Assembly (NCBI GenBank): GCA_021777105.1
Contig: JAIQZQ010000011.1
Location: 1-64,000, forward strand
Source: Candidatus Anammoxibacter sp.
Lineage (GTDB): Bacteria > Planctomycetota > Brocadiia > Brocadiales > Anammoxibacteraceae
Reading direction: 5' to 3'
DNA: 64,000 nucleotides
Shown here one piece after another: positions 29,741 to 37,855 of this stretch (position 1 is the first letter of the stretch; each line of letters starts with the position of its first letter). Under the pieces are notes generated by a model. It worked only from the letters and a program-made list of their open reading frames with translations, searched no databases and was not told the origin of the DNA. The translations under genes were made by a program, and so were the position numbers.

Positions 29741-29840
29741 GTTTACAGTCAAATAGCGATATTTCTTTGAAAAAAAAACGAGCCCCTGCCACCTTCTTGG
29801 TCCCAAATCCGCCTTTGCATACAAGCATTTCCTGTAATCA

Positions 29841-31052
29841 TTAATACAAAAAGCCAAATAAATAGAGTGGGATTTCATATTTTGTTGAAAACATAATGTC
29901 GTCTTTTATCAGATATGAATTATGCAAGCTTTGCTTAATTTGCTTTTTTTGTTTACTTTTGCCACCAATTTCAAAATTATAATCTTGAACCTGAAAATCG
30001 CCAATTCTGCTATAATAAACTTTCTCTCCGGAATTCTGTAACATCTTTACGAAAAATATTTCTCTTACAGCTCCTTTTCTGTACTCAAATCCAATTTCAT
30101 TTATAATTGCTTTATAAATATTGGTATTGTCTAGATAAATTTTTTCAGTTCCTTTTAATAAACCGCTTCCAGACTTGTTTTCTTTAATTAAACATGCCAA
30201 TCCGGTCTCATTTAATATATTTAGGTAATTTTCAACGGTTTTGTTATCTATGCCTATATGTTTTGAGATATTGTTTCGATTCAGTTGCCCCGGAGAAACC
30301 GTTGCAAGGTATGAAAGAATTTTTCTGAAATTTATAAGATTTTCTGTTTTCAACTTATAGTGGTTAGAAATATCTTCGTAAATTGTTTTGTCGATGATAT
30401 TCATTATTTTTTGATGATAATTTTCCTCATCTTCAAATAAAAAAGGATAATAACCTGAATCCAGATATTCAAGAAAATGTCCTTTTAATCTCTCAATTAT
30501 TGAAATTTCATCAATTACAGTTTCAGGATTCGTTAAAATATCTTTAAAACTATAACTTTTTATAGTTAAACCTAACCGGAATTCAAGATACTCCCGAAAA
30601 GACATTCCACCAAGTTTAAATAACTTTCCTCTTCTTGACAAATCATAGGTTCCTTTAACTAAATCCATACTGGAGCTGCCGGAAAAGACAATATTAATAT
30701 TTGGATATGAATCATAAATATTTTTTAGCTCCTGTTCCCATTTAGGGTATTTATGAACCTCGTCAAAAAAATAATTTCGAATGCCTTTTACTTCGTATAG
30801 ATCATCAACAAAATCTATCAATTTTATTTGCGTGAAGTATATATTGTCCAGAGATATATAAATGGCCTCGCTTTTATTTTCGAAATGTTTTTTGATGTAT
30901 TGGAGAAGAAGCGTAGTTTTGCCTGTTCCGCGGGGCCCAACCAAACCTGTCAAACGGCTGTTTGTATTAAATGTATTAAATAAATACCTGTGAGTCTTAT
31001 AGTTTGTATTTTTTAACAGCCGCCGGTATGTTGTTATGATTTTTTCTTCCAT
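29841..31052 (-). CDS. AAA-type ATPase with C-terminal DUF4143 domain
   Basis: 403 residues from the ATG at 31052, which has GGAG nine bases upstream. The P-loop is GLVGPRGTGKTTLLLQYI, Walker B YFFDEVHKYPKWEQELK, sensor FSGSSSMDLVKGTYDLSRRG and GMSFREYLEFRLGL. A winged-helix part (LSYLATVSPGQLNRNNISKH) and a nuclease-like tail (EYRKGAVREIFFVKML) match the DUF4143 ATPase family. These are common in accessory genome regions of bacteria and archaea, with unclear function (possibly defence or mobile-element linked). The gene is AT-richer than its neighbours, which suggests acquisition. Confidence 0.88.
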   Translation of the reverse strand: MEEKIITTYRRLLKNTNYKTHRYLFNTFNTNSRLTGLVGPRGTGKTTLLLQYIKKHFENKSEAIYISLDNIYFTQIKLIDFVDDLYEVKGIRNYFFDEVHKYPKWEQELKNIYDSYPNINIVFSGSSSMDLVKGTYDLSRRGKLFKLGGMSFREYLEFRLGLTIKSYSFKDILTNPETVIDEISIIERLKGHFLEYLDSGYYPFLFEDEENYHQKIMNIIDKTIYEDISNHYKLKTENLINFRKILSYLATVSPGQLNRNNISKHIGIDNKTVENYLNILNETGLACLIKENKSGSGLLKGTEKIYLDNTNIYKAIINEIGFEYRKGAVREIFFVKMLQNSGEKVYYSRIGDFQVQDYNFEIGGKSKQKKQIKQSLHNSYLIKDDIMFSTKYEIPLYLFGFLY

Positions 31053-31222
31053 TAGACCACACTCCAAAATATAAACTAATTTGTTAGAGTATAATCATAT
31101 TTAGGCTGTTTTTCAAACATTTTTATTATCAAAAATATGCTTTACATTGATTTTTAAACATAGGACAAAGCTAAAATACTTAATTAACACCTAAATTTAA
31201 CGATTTTAAAATCCATATAAAA

Positions 31223-31284
31223 TAGTGGCACAGGCATCCTTGCCTGTTTTTCAATTGATCACAGGCTGGATGCCTGCGCCGCTA
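31223..31284. repeat. 62-bp nested hairpin repeat, copy 1
   Basis: Outer arms TAGTGGCACAGGCATCC and GGATGCCTGCGCCGCTA pair with two imperfect positions. An inner stem GCCTGT with ACAGGC is nested. Copy 2 at 41521-41582 has the same length and folding. It sits at the 3' end of the following minus-strand gene. Confidence 0.8.
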
Positions 31285-31288
31285 ACAA

Positions 31289-31999
31289 TTAGTCTTTGAG
31301 TGATTTTAAATTCATTTTATCCGGGTTAGGAATATCAGAATTTGATATCGATTTTGCCAAAGGAGTTCGATGTATCAATTTAGACTTTAAAGACATCACT
31401 TGAGATATCCCTAACGTCTCTTCTAAAGCAGCTAATGATTTATTAAATGAATCATGATTATTACGCAAATGATCTATTCCCGCATTATACTCTTCCTGCT
31501 TGTTGGGAAGGGGGTGAGTAGGGCCGGCTGATTCATATTCATATATATCGTTTTTTTTAAGACATTCATTTATCCGCCAATTATTTATTACATCCACCGG
31601 CCTCCACCGGTTCTGAGTTGAATACCAACGCCATTTAACTAAACTTACGCTATCAAAATCCCATTCAGGATTATCCCCATTCCTTATAAACCTCAATCGC
31701 ATTTTACTACAAAACTGGATTTCCTCCTTTTCAAGAGTATAGATATCAGAACTCCCACATTCCATATCATCCCCGGGATTATTTAAAACATACCAATCGT
31801 CTTTTGCAGGATAAATTTTGCCGTCAGGAGTTTCCAGTTGTAAATATATGAAAGCATCAGTTCCGCCACATTTGCCGTTATCCGTGCTAGTTTCAAAAAC
31901 TATACGATCCGGCAAGCCTGATGGTTCAGCGCCCGGCGTTAACTTCTTGGCAACAGCATTTTTCTTCCTCTTTAATAATAAATACGCATCATTACTCAT
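31289..31999 (-). CDS. Unknown protein with PLAT/LH2-like N-terminal half
   Basis: 236 residues, GAGGAATGAA before the ATG. Residues about 30-125 show the PLAT/LH2 beta-sandwich pattern: GKCGGTDAFIYLQLETPDGK, then ECGSSDIYTLEKEE, then LRFIRNGDNPEWDFDSVSLV. PLAT domains bind lipids or partner proteins. The C-terminal half is helical with no recognised motif. There is no signal peptide. Assignment is by pattern and is moderate; no neighbouring gene helps. Confidence 0.6.
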   Translation of the reverse strand: MSNDAYLLLKRKKNAVAKKLTPGAEPSGLPDRIVFETSTDNGKCGGTDAFIYLQLETPDGKIYPAKDDWYVLNNPGDDMECGSSDIYTLEKEEIQFCSKMRLRFIRNGDNPEWDFDSVSLVKWRWYSTQNRWRPVDVINNWRINECLKKNDIYEYESAGPTHPLPNKQEEYNAGIDHLRNNHDSFNKSLAALEETLGISQVMSLKSKLIHRTPLAKSISNSDIPNPDKMNLKSLKD

Positions 32000-32046
32000 T
32001 TCATTCCTCTTTTTAAATTTAATTCACCTTAGGATGCAAATAAAAA

Positions 32047-32201
32047 GTATCTATTCAGCGTAAATTACACACCCCGTCCGCCAAGCGGCCACCCCTCTTT
32101 TTAGAGGGGATATTAAATCGTATTCAATTCCACAAAGTCCCCTCTAAAAAGAGGGGATTTAGGGGTGTGTATAATCATGTGAAAATACGCTAAATAGTTA
32201 C
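32047..32201. repeat. CTATTCAGCG terminal-inverted-repeat element, copy 1 (about 155 bp)
   Basis: The left end is GTATCTATTCAGCGTA and the right end is the inverse with one or two changes (TACGCTAAATAGTTAC). Inside, ACACACCCCGTCCGCC and CCCCTCTTTTTAGAGGGG lead to an inverse at AGGGGTGTGTAT. It is nearly the same sequence as 61340-61498 and shares its ends with 56698-57014. No coding capacity. MITE-like. Confidence 0.8.
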
Positions 32202-32354
32202 AATAAAACTATAAATATCATGATCTTGTTTGTCAAGATTGAAATGAACAGACTTAGGAACGCGGATAAACAGAAAAAGTAAAAAGATAAGGTACTACAC
32301 AAAAACAACTTGGTATAGCCGCTAAGTTCAACCTGTTTTCAGAGAAAACAACCG

Positions 32355-32412
32355 CGCGTTACAAAGCTCACGCCTTGTAACGCGATGTCCTAAGAGGCTC
32401 TGCCTCGAATTT
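32355..32412. repeat. Double-hairpin ACAAAG repeat, divergent copy
   Basis: CGTTACAAAG pairs with CTTGTAACG, followed by a short second hairpin (GAGGC with GCCTC) and GAATTT. It has the same two-hairpin layout as copies at 36011, 59007 and 63265 but different arms. The remaining bases of 32202-32724 are AT-rich and hold no gene I can support. Confidence 0.55.
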
Positions 32413-32724
32413 ATAAAATGTAAAATATGGGGAAGCCTTAATATACTCAATCAAAATAAATGAGCTCTATTATTGGTGAAGATCGTATTTGCCTGATTTA
32501 GCACAAAATGGGGGGCCATTTGCATTCTTTAAATTTCAATTGACGTTTATAGCATTAAAGGCTGTCTGACGTAAGCAAGCAAATTTTTCAAAGTATCCCC
32601 GTTTTCAACTAAAACGATCTTAAACCTGTCTTCACAGGAATAACCTCTTCGTTTTTTTGCCTATGCCGGCTTAACTCTTAGATTATTACTTGAGCGTATG
32701 TGCCAATAATGGTACATTGTGATA

Positions 32725-33078
32725 ATGTCTGAACCTATAAAAGTAATCAGGGCTCGATTTTTTGTTCAGGATTCCGGGGTTTCCCCGGTTAGAGAATGGA
32801 TTAAATTGCTTGATCAGAGCGAACGAAAGGCTATTGGTTCTGACATTATGTCTGTAGAATTTGGATGGCCGATTGGCATGCCGACCGTTAGGCATCTTGG
32901 AGGCGGTCTATGGGAAGTTAGAACAAATCTTAAAAATAAGATTGCAAGAGTCTTTTTTTGTATATTTAGATCAGAAATGGTTTTGCTCCACGGTATAATT
33001 AAAAAAGATCAAAAAACGCCAAAAGATGATTTAGATTTAGCAAAAAAGCGGATGAAAAAAATATGGAGGATAAAATGA
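32725..33078 (+). CDS. higB: HigB-like toxin (RelE/Gp49 family)
   Basis: 117 residues from the ATG at 32725; a GTG two codons upstream is possible. Marks of the phage-Gp49-like RelE toxin family are FVQDSGVSPVREWIKLLD, IGMPTVRHLGGGLWEVRTNL, the core strand KIARVFFCIFRSEMVLLHGI and KKDQKTPKDDLDLAKKRM. Such toxins cleave mRNA on the ribosome. Its stop codon overlaps the antitoxin start as ATGA, giving translational coupling. Toxin-before-antitoxin order is typical of higBA. Confidence 0.88.
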   Translation: MSEPIKVIRARFFVQDSGVSPVREWIKLLDQSERKAIGSDIMSVEFGWPIGMPTVRHLGGGLWEVRTNLKNKIARVFFCIFRSEMVLLHGIIKKDQKTPKDDLDLAKKRMKKIWRIK

Positions 33079-33359
33079 AAAAACACAAAAATATTGGCGG
33101 ATTATTTGATGATTTTCTTGAAGAAGAAGGCATATTTCATGAAGTGGAGGCTGTAGCAATAAAGAAGTACTTTGCCGCTTTGATAGTAAAAAAAATGGAA
33201 GATGATAACATATCAAAATCAAGGATGGCTGAGTTAATGGATACCAGCAGATCGGCGGTAAATAGATTGCTTGATCCCTATAATAATTCAATTACCCTAA
33301 AAACCATGGAATGCGCCGCAAAAGCAGTTGGCAAAAAATTAAAGCTGGAGCTTATTTAA
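33075..33359 (+). CDS. higA: HigA-like antitoxin (XRE helix-turn-helix)
   Basis: 94 residues. GGAGG five bases before the ATG at 33075 decides the start. The HTH reads ISKSRMAELMDTSRSAVNRLL, followed by TLKTMECAAKAVGKKLKLEL. It binds and neutralises the upstream toxin and probably represses the pair's promoter. Overlap with higB is four bases. Confidence 0.88.
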   Translation: MKKHKNIGGLFDDFLEEEGIFHEVEAVAIKKYFAALIVKKMEDDNISKSRMAELMDTSRSAVNRLLDPYNNSITLKTMECAAKAVGKKLKLELI

Positions 33360-33639
33360 GAAACATTTGTAAGTAGGCGCTAACGGCCTGGACATTTCTA
33401 TACCAAATATCACTATGGAGTTAATGAGAGATTCGCCATTTAGGAGTCCAATTGTCGCAATCAAGCAAATCAGCCGGTTAGTTCAAGTCTCCCGACTTGA
33501 ATCAGGAATGAAACATTAGGTGCAGATATTGAAAACAGAATATACAATTTTAGTAAATTTAAAAACTCATTAAACTTTTTAGTTCTAAACTCTATCTTTT
33601 TCTTTAATATATTCATTGTAATTTCAATGACTGCTTTTT
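33360..33639. other. Intergenic region with inverted repeat
   Basis: AT-rich, no gene. GTTCAAGTC and its near-inverse GACTTGAATC (33480-33503) form a hairpin resembling the one near 15893, which has the same GTTCAAG/CTTGAATC arms but a different loop. Confidence 0.5.
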
Positions 33640-33701
33640 GCCAATTTTGTACAGATGGTCAATTTCAAGGTAAGCGTTTTCTGTTTTCAAGGTCTGCCCT
33701 G
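33640..33701. repeat. Direct repeat flanking the zinc-ribbon gene, left copy
   Basis: The 62-base segment from GCCAATTTTGTACAGATGG to AAGGTCTGCCCTG is repeated with about five differences at 34139-34201 in the same orientation. The two copies bracket the minus-strand gene at 33731-33970. Confidence 0.8.
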
Positions 33702-33730
33702 GAGCTTTTAATATGTGATCCCTGTTTTTC

Positions 33731-33970
33731 TCATTGCTTTTTTCGTTCACGCAATCTCCAGGTATATTTTTTTCCGCAATTTAAACAAGTCCATCCACCA
33801 ATAAATATTTCGTAGAGATTTTTTGGCCTGCGCCATTTAGGAAGGATTGATGAGCAATTCGGACATACTTTATTTTTAGATACAAGGATATACCAAAGAA
33901 ATAGGAATAAACCTAGTATGGGTATTGAGTTGCTTAAAATACTGCTGAACCATGAATCATGTATTGGCAT
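33731..33970 (-). CDS. Small membrane protein with zinc-ribbon (79 aa)
   Basis: One membrane helix (SIPILGLFLFLWYILVS) is followed by a zinc-ribbon: CPNC at about residue 36 and CLNC at about residue 61, then a basic tail (RLRERKKQ). The ribosome binding site is weak (GGTAG). I do not recognise a named family. The four-cysteine pattern and hydrophobic helix support a real gene. It is bracketed by a direct repeat, so it may have been captured as a unit. Confidence 0.6.
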   Translation of the reverse strand: MPIHDSWFSSILSNSIPILGLFLFLWYILVSKNKVCPNCSSILPKWRRPKNLYEIFIGGWTCLNCGKKYTWRLRERKKQ

Positions 33971-34138
33971 TTTATACTACCATCTAACGTGATTTAAAGT
34001 AATGGCATTTTTTATCGTACTCTTTAAAATATTGTTCGGTTTACTCTAAAGGTAATAGTTAAATGATCAAATTAATTTTAATAGCCGCTTTAGACGTACC
34101 CCGGCAGGCAAACATTAGGGGCGTACCTTAAAAACAGC

Positions 34139-34201
34139 GCCAATTTTGTACAGATGGCCAAATTCAAGTTAAGCGTTTTCTGTTTTCAAGGTCTGACCCT
34201 G
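34139..34201. repeat. Direct repeat flanking the zinc-ribbon gene, right copy
   Basis: Second copy of the 33640 repeat. It continues into GATGCATCCCCTGTTTTCAA, and a related phrase GGTTCTGACCCC occurs at 34321-34332. GGTCTGACCC phrases of this kind often accompany REP-type elements, but no transposase is present. The rest of 33971-34423 has no gene I can support. Confidence 0.75.
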
Positions 34202-34423
34202 ATGCATCCCCTGTTTTCAACAGGCTGTCCGAGAATGTTAAATCGCTAAATATTTTTGTTGATATTAGAGGTATTATGACTTGGAAATTGGCCGAAATTA
34301 CTATTCTCGATCAGTCTGTCAGGTTCTGACCCCATATATGCAATATGGCTATGATTCCTAATTCTGCTCCAAAGTGTTTTGGATCATTGCCTAACTCTCC
34401 TTTTTTGTTTTGCTGCTCAGTGT

Positions 34424-35317
34424 TCATTTAAGTATATATGATAAATTTTTAGACAACTCGGGGGTTCGTGATTCTGGGTGTATTATATATTGTTCTGCTT
34501 CAATACCAATAGCCGCTTCCGCCGGCGGTTGAACTTTAAACTTATGGAAAAGTTCCATTTTGTATTGGTCTTGTAGCATTCTCATATATTCTATAAAAAC
34601 TCGCAATCTTTCATCTGATACTAGTACGTAATGTTCAATATATGGATGTTTAAGCTCAGCGTCTCTTTCAGCTTTATCTTCCAGGCGAAACATTTCATTG
34701 TACATTTTAAACCGCGTATTAATGTCTACCGGCAATGATTCATTCTTATTATAACCGTAAATTAATTTAGCTTTTGACTTTTTTATATAACGAGGTTCGC
34801 CTGCAAACATGTATATCTCATACCACTTGCCATGATTTTCGCTAAACTTAAAAACATCGCCCTTTTTCGCCTTAGTAATTAAGAAAGAACTACTATCAGG
34901 GCTAGCAAAAACTTTGCATTTTCTGGAAGTGATCTTGACAAATTCATCTTTAGGCAACACATCATTCTTTTTTTCTGGTTGCTGTACCGCCTTTGGGCTT
35001 TCCCTTAAAGTGTAAATATCGAAAATATTATTTTTACCTGTTCTCGGTCTGCTTATTCCAAGTTTAACTGCTTTTGCGCTAATCTTTGTTGAGATTTTGA
35101 TAAAATCATCAACGGTCGTGATATCATGACCGTCAATCTCTAATATCAAATCGTCTTTTTTAAGTCCAGCCTCTTTGGCGGGAAAGCTAGGCTTTATCTC
35201 GTGTACAACAACTCCGTCACTACTATCTTTTAGTGTTAATCCTGAGAAAAGAGTGCCTCCATATGAATTAAAACAGCAAAATATAACCGTGCAGATTACA
35301 ACAAATATTTTTATCAT
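34424..35317 (-). CDS. Exported PDZ and SH3-like domain protein
   Basis: About 297 residues from MIKIF. A signal peptide (FVVICTVIFCCFNSYG) precedes a PDZ domain (about 22-90) with VVVHEIKPSFPAKEAGLKKD and LILEIDGHDI. A bacterial SH3-like domain (about 125-185) follows: SRKCKVFASPDSSSFLITKA and KGDVFKFSENHGKWYEI. The C-terminal 110 residues are helical and unrecognised. No protease domain is present, so it may be an adaptor that holds unfolded or cell-wall ligands in the periplasm. Monocistronic, in an AT-rich accessory region. Confidence 0.75.
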   Translation of the reverse strand: MIKIFVVICTVIFCCFNSYGGTLFSGLTLKDSSDGVVVHEIKPSFPAKEAGLKKDDLILEIDGHDITTVDDFIKISTKISAKAVKLGISRPRTGKNNIFDIYTLRESPKAVQQPEKKNDVLPKDEFVKITSRKCKVFASPDSSSFLITKAKKGDVFKFSENHGKWYEIYMFAGEPRYIKKSKAKLIYGYNKNESLPVDINTRFKMYNEMFRLEDKAERDAELKHPYIEHYVLVSDERLRVFIEYMRMLQDQYKMELFHKFKVQPPAEAAIGIEAEQYIIHPESRTPELSKNLSYILK

Positions 35318-35329
35318 ATTAGATGCCAA

Positions 35330-36131
35330 TAAACGTTTCTTTTAGTTTTAATTCTAAGAGTTAAAAAATATTAACAAATATCATAAAAGTTATAATATTT
35401 GCTGTCAGTTTCAAGTTTTTCACTCCGTTTTAATATTGTTTCATATCCTGTAAAATTAATCAAAATAGCAAATTGATACGGTTCTGCTTAGACAACGTAT
35501 AAAATTTAGTTCATCCGAGCCTTCAAATCTTAGAGCTATTTAACTTGTTCTATCAATAAATGTCTTTCTGGTCTAAAACGGGGTTGGTTTGGATTGTAAT
35601 TGTTTATATTTTGCATGTCAATTGCAAACTTGGAATGATTTTGTAGTGAAAATGCAATTTATTTAATTAAAAAAAGTATAACGACTTGTAGTGGTTGCCT
35701 GGAAGGCTTTGTGTTTTTGATGTAAAATGTTTATTGTTAATGTGTTGGATGTTATTAACAACAGTAAATGTCAGGTCATTTACCATCCCTTCTTGTGTGG
35801 TTTATGTTTTTGATTTTAAAATATATTTTTCTAAGAAAAGCGGAAATAGAGCCACGAAGACACTAAAAGCGCGAAGAAAAAGCTGATTTTAAGATTTATA
35901 TTTTCAGAGCAAAAGAGCATAGCGCATAGAGCTTAAATCAGAGCAAAAGCGATAGAACGCGGATGAAACTGATGGCCCTGATTTACGCGGATAAATAGAG
36001 GCTAAAGCCTGAAACGCGAAGCTGGGGCTTCTGGAATTTGGGGTTACAATGCTGGGGCTTTGTAACCAGAGGGGTGAATATATTCAAAAATTGAAAATTT
36101 TTATTAATTTTATTGTTAATCTTTAACAATC
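35330..36131. other. 800-bp intergenic region with two repeat families
   Basis: AT-rich, no supported gene. It holds a copy of the ATAGAACGCGGATGA family (35941-36000) and, at 36011-36069, an inverted copy of the double-hairpin family (arms GGTTACAA and TTGTAACC, then GAAGC with GCTTC). Confidence 0.6.
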
Positions 36132-36533
36132 TCAATGCCTGGCGCTTGAATCGCCTTGAGAATATATCTCAAGTTTTGCAAAATCAATAACCGCTTTTAC
36201 CCCTATAAGAAAATCTAATCCTATTATTCCATCAATATCAAAACCATAATCCATTGCGCCTATTTCTACTTCAAAATTTGATATAACAAAGTCGCCAACC
36301 TCGGCTTTATCCAAAATCTTTGTAAATACAAACTCGGATCCTCCTACACCCAAAACTCTGTGTATAGAGTCCGCAGGTTCTAAAAATAGTCCGATATCAG
36401 AAACTTTATCAGCTTTAAAAATAGAGGCGGACGAGCCGGTATCGATAAGCACATTATCAAATGTAAGCAGTTTCCCTTTAAACGTAATTGAAGCGCATAC
36501 AAATGGAAGATCAGATGCGATTCTTATATGCAT
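36132..36533 (-). CDS. Retropepsin-like aspartic protease
   Basis: 133 residues from the ATG at 36533, which has GCGGAGG nine bases upstream. The catalytic motif is VLIDTGSSASIF and the flap/second motif GIIGLDFLIGVKAVIDF, the single-domain retropepsin layout that dimerises to form one active site. There is no signal peptide, so the protease is probably cytoplasmic. The start overlaps the stop of the upstream gene by one base (TAATG), so the two are translationally coupled. Confidence 0.85.
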   Translation of the reverse strand: MHIRIASDLPFVCASITFKGKLLTFDNVLIDTGSSASIFKADKVSDIGLFLEPADSIHRVLGVGGSEFVFTKILDKAEVGDFVISNFEVEIGAMDYGFDIDGIIGLDFLIGVKAVIDFAKLEIYSQGDSSARH

Positions 36534-36796
36534 TAATTTTTGCCTCCGCGAATGCCAATCCATTTTCGTTCTGATATATCAAGATGTTCCCTGTCGGTAT
36601 GCAACACATAGAACTCGCGACTCGGTATATTATGGTGTATAAGCCCATATTCTTTCATTGCAGTTTTAGAATCTGAAAAAGCGTTTATAACGGAAACCTG
36701 ATCCAGTATACGCTTTCCTGATTCAGTATGAGCCTTGATTGCTTCTAAAAGAATCCATTGATGTGGGTAAAGTACTCGAACTTTATTCCATTGCAT
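36533..36796 (-). CDS. Small protein coupled to retropepsin (87 aa)
   Basis: Soluble 87-residue protein with YPHQWILLEAIKAHTESGKR, a central VINAFSDSKTAMKEY and a final HTDREHLDISERKWIGIRG. I know this as a conserved partner of small aspartic proteases in many bacteria but not its function; a substrate or activity-control role, or a toxin-antitoxin-like pair, are possibilities. AAGGAG seven bases before the ATG is a strong site. Confidence 0.75.
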   Translation of the reverse strand: MQWNKVRVLYPHQWILLEAIKAHTESGKRILDQVSVINAFSDSKTAMKEYGLIHHNIPSREFYVLHTDREHLDISERKWIGIRGGKN

Positions 36797-36913
36797 CTGT
36801 AAACTCCTTTTTAATTGTTCCTTTTATTTTATTTTTTAGTATTTTTATATTAAATTTTAAACATTTTGCTCTATTTTTTCCATCGTAAATTTGTGGTTAA
36901 TACGCTTGTGATT

Positions 36914-37855
36914 TTAATTTAGCCGAACAATAATGTTATCCGTTAATCTTATGCCGTTTATAAAATATGAGGCGTATAGAATTACGTTGCCGTTAATAGT
37001 TCTCACTCTTTCAAGTGTGTTGGCGCAAACAATGCCGGCGAAATCAATCTCTACTATTGGTTCTGAATTAATTACATCGCTTATCTTGCTAATAATGGTT
37101 TCGCTCTCTTTTTCTCCGTTTTTTATCATCTCTTCGCCTTTTTTAAGGGCGGTGTATACTATTGTGGCCGCATGTCTCTGGTCCGTCGTTAGAAGCGAAT
37201 TTCTGGAACTTAGGGCAAGTCCCGCTGAATCCCTGACAGTGGGGACGCCTTTAATTTCAATATCAAGCCATAACTCTTTTGCCATTTCCCGCAGAATCAG
37301 AAGTTGTTGGAAATCCTTTTCGCCAAAATAGGCCCTATCAGGTTCTATAGTCTTAAACAATCTATGGACTATTGTGGCAACTGCGTCAAAGTGCCAGGGG
37401 AAGTATTTGCCGTCCAGTTTATTTGTAAGATCTCGCGGGGCTATTATAAAATCATCTAATTCATTTTCGTCATTGGACTCAACAACAAACATGTCGTCGC
37501 ATACAAGATCAGGCTCAATGAGTTGAAGTTTAAATAGTTCGCCAATTGAATCAACTGAAGGGTACATCTCATTAACTGAGGGGGAAAAAATCATGTCCAC
37601 GCCCATGTCGTCGATAATTTTTTTGTCTCTCTCAAGATCGCGTGGATACTCTTCAAACTGTTTTCGTTTAAACTGCAACGGGTTTACAAAAATGCTGACT
37701 GCGACTATATCGTTCTCCTGCCGCGCTTTTTCCATAAGGGCCTGATGCCCTTTGTGCAAAAAACCGAGGGTGGGAACAAATCCAATTGTTTTGTTTGAAC
37801 GTCTTTTTTCAGATATAAAAACTTTTGCGCCTTTAACTGTTTCTATTATTTCCAT
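36914..37855 (-). CDS. panC: PanC-like pantoate-beta-alanine ligase homologue (atypical)
   Basis: Adenylate-forming amide ligase of 313 residues, about 30 longer than usual. Conserved parts are PTLGFLHKGHQALM (His34 and His37), SIFVNPLQFKRKQFEEYPR, YFGEKDFQQL and LALSSRNSLL. The canonical RPGHF segment reads YFPWHFDAV here. An acidic insertion (VVESNDENELDDFIIAPRD) precedes it. These changes lie near the pantoate/acceptor pocket, so substrates may differ. The start overlaps the decarboxylase gene by ten bases. Last gene of a four-gene operon. A true pantothenate synthetase is still the simplest reading. Confidence 0.8.
   Translation of the reverse strand: MEIIETVKGAKVFISEKRRSNKTIGFVPTLGFLHKGHQALMEKARQENDIVAVSIFVNPLQFKRKQFEEYPRDLERDKKIIDDMGVDMIFSPSVNEMYPSVDSIGELFKLQLIEPDLVCDDMFVVESNDENELDDFIIAPRDLTNKLDGKYFPWHFDAVATIVHRLFKTIEPDRAYFGEKDFQQLLILREMAKELWLDIEIKGVPTVRDSAGLALSSRNSLLTTDQRHAATIVYTALKKGEEMIKNGEKESETIISKISDVINSEPIVEIDFAGIVCANTLERVRTINGNVILYASYFINGIRLTDNIIVRLN

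Noticed and set aside
35695-35886. 63-residue plus-strand frame in the intergenic region
   Set aside because: It runs into a dispersed repeat, lacks a ribosome binding site and has unconvincing composition.
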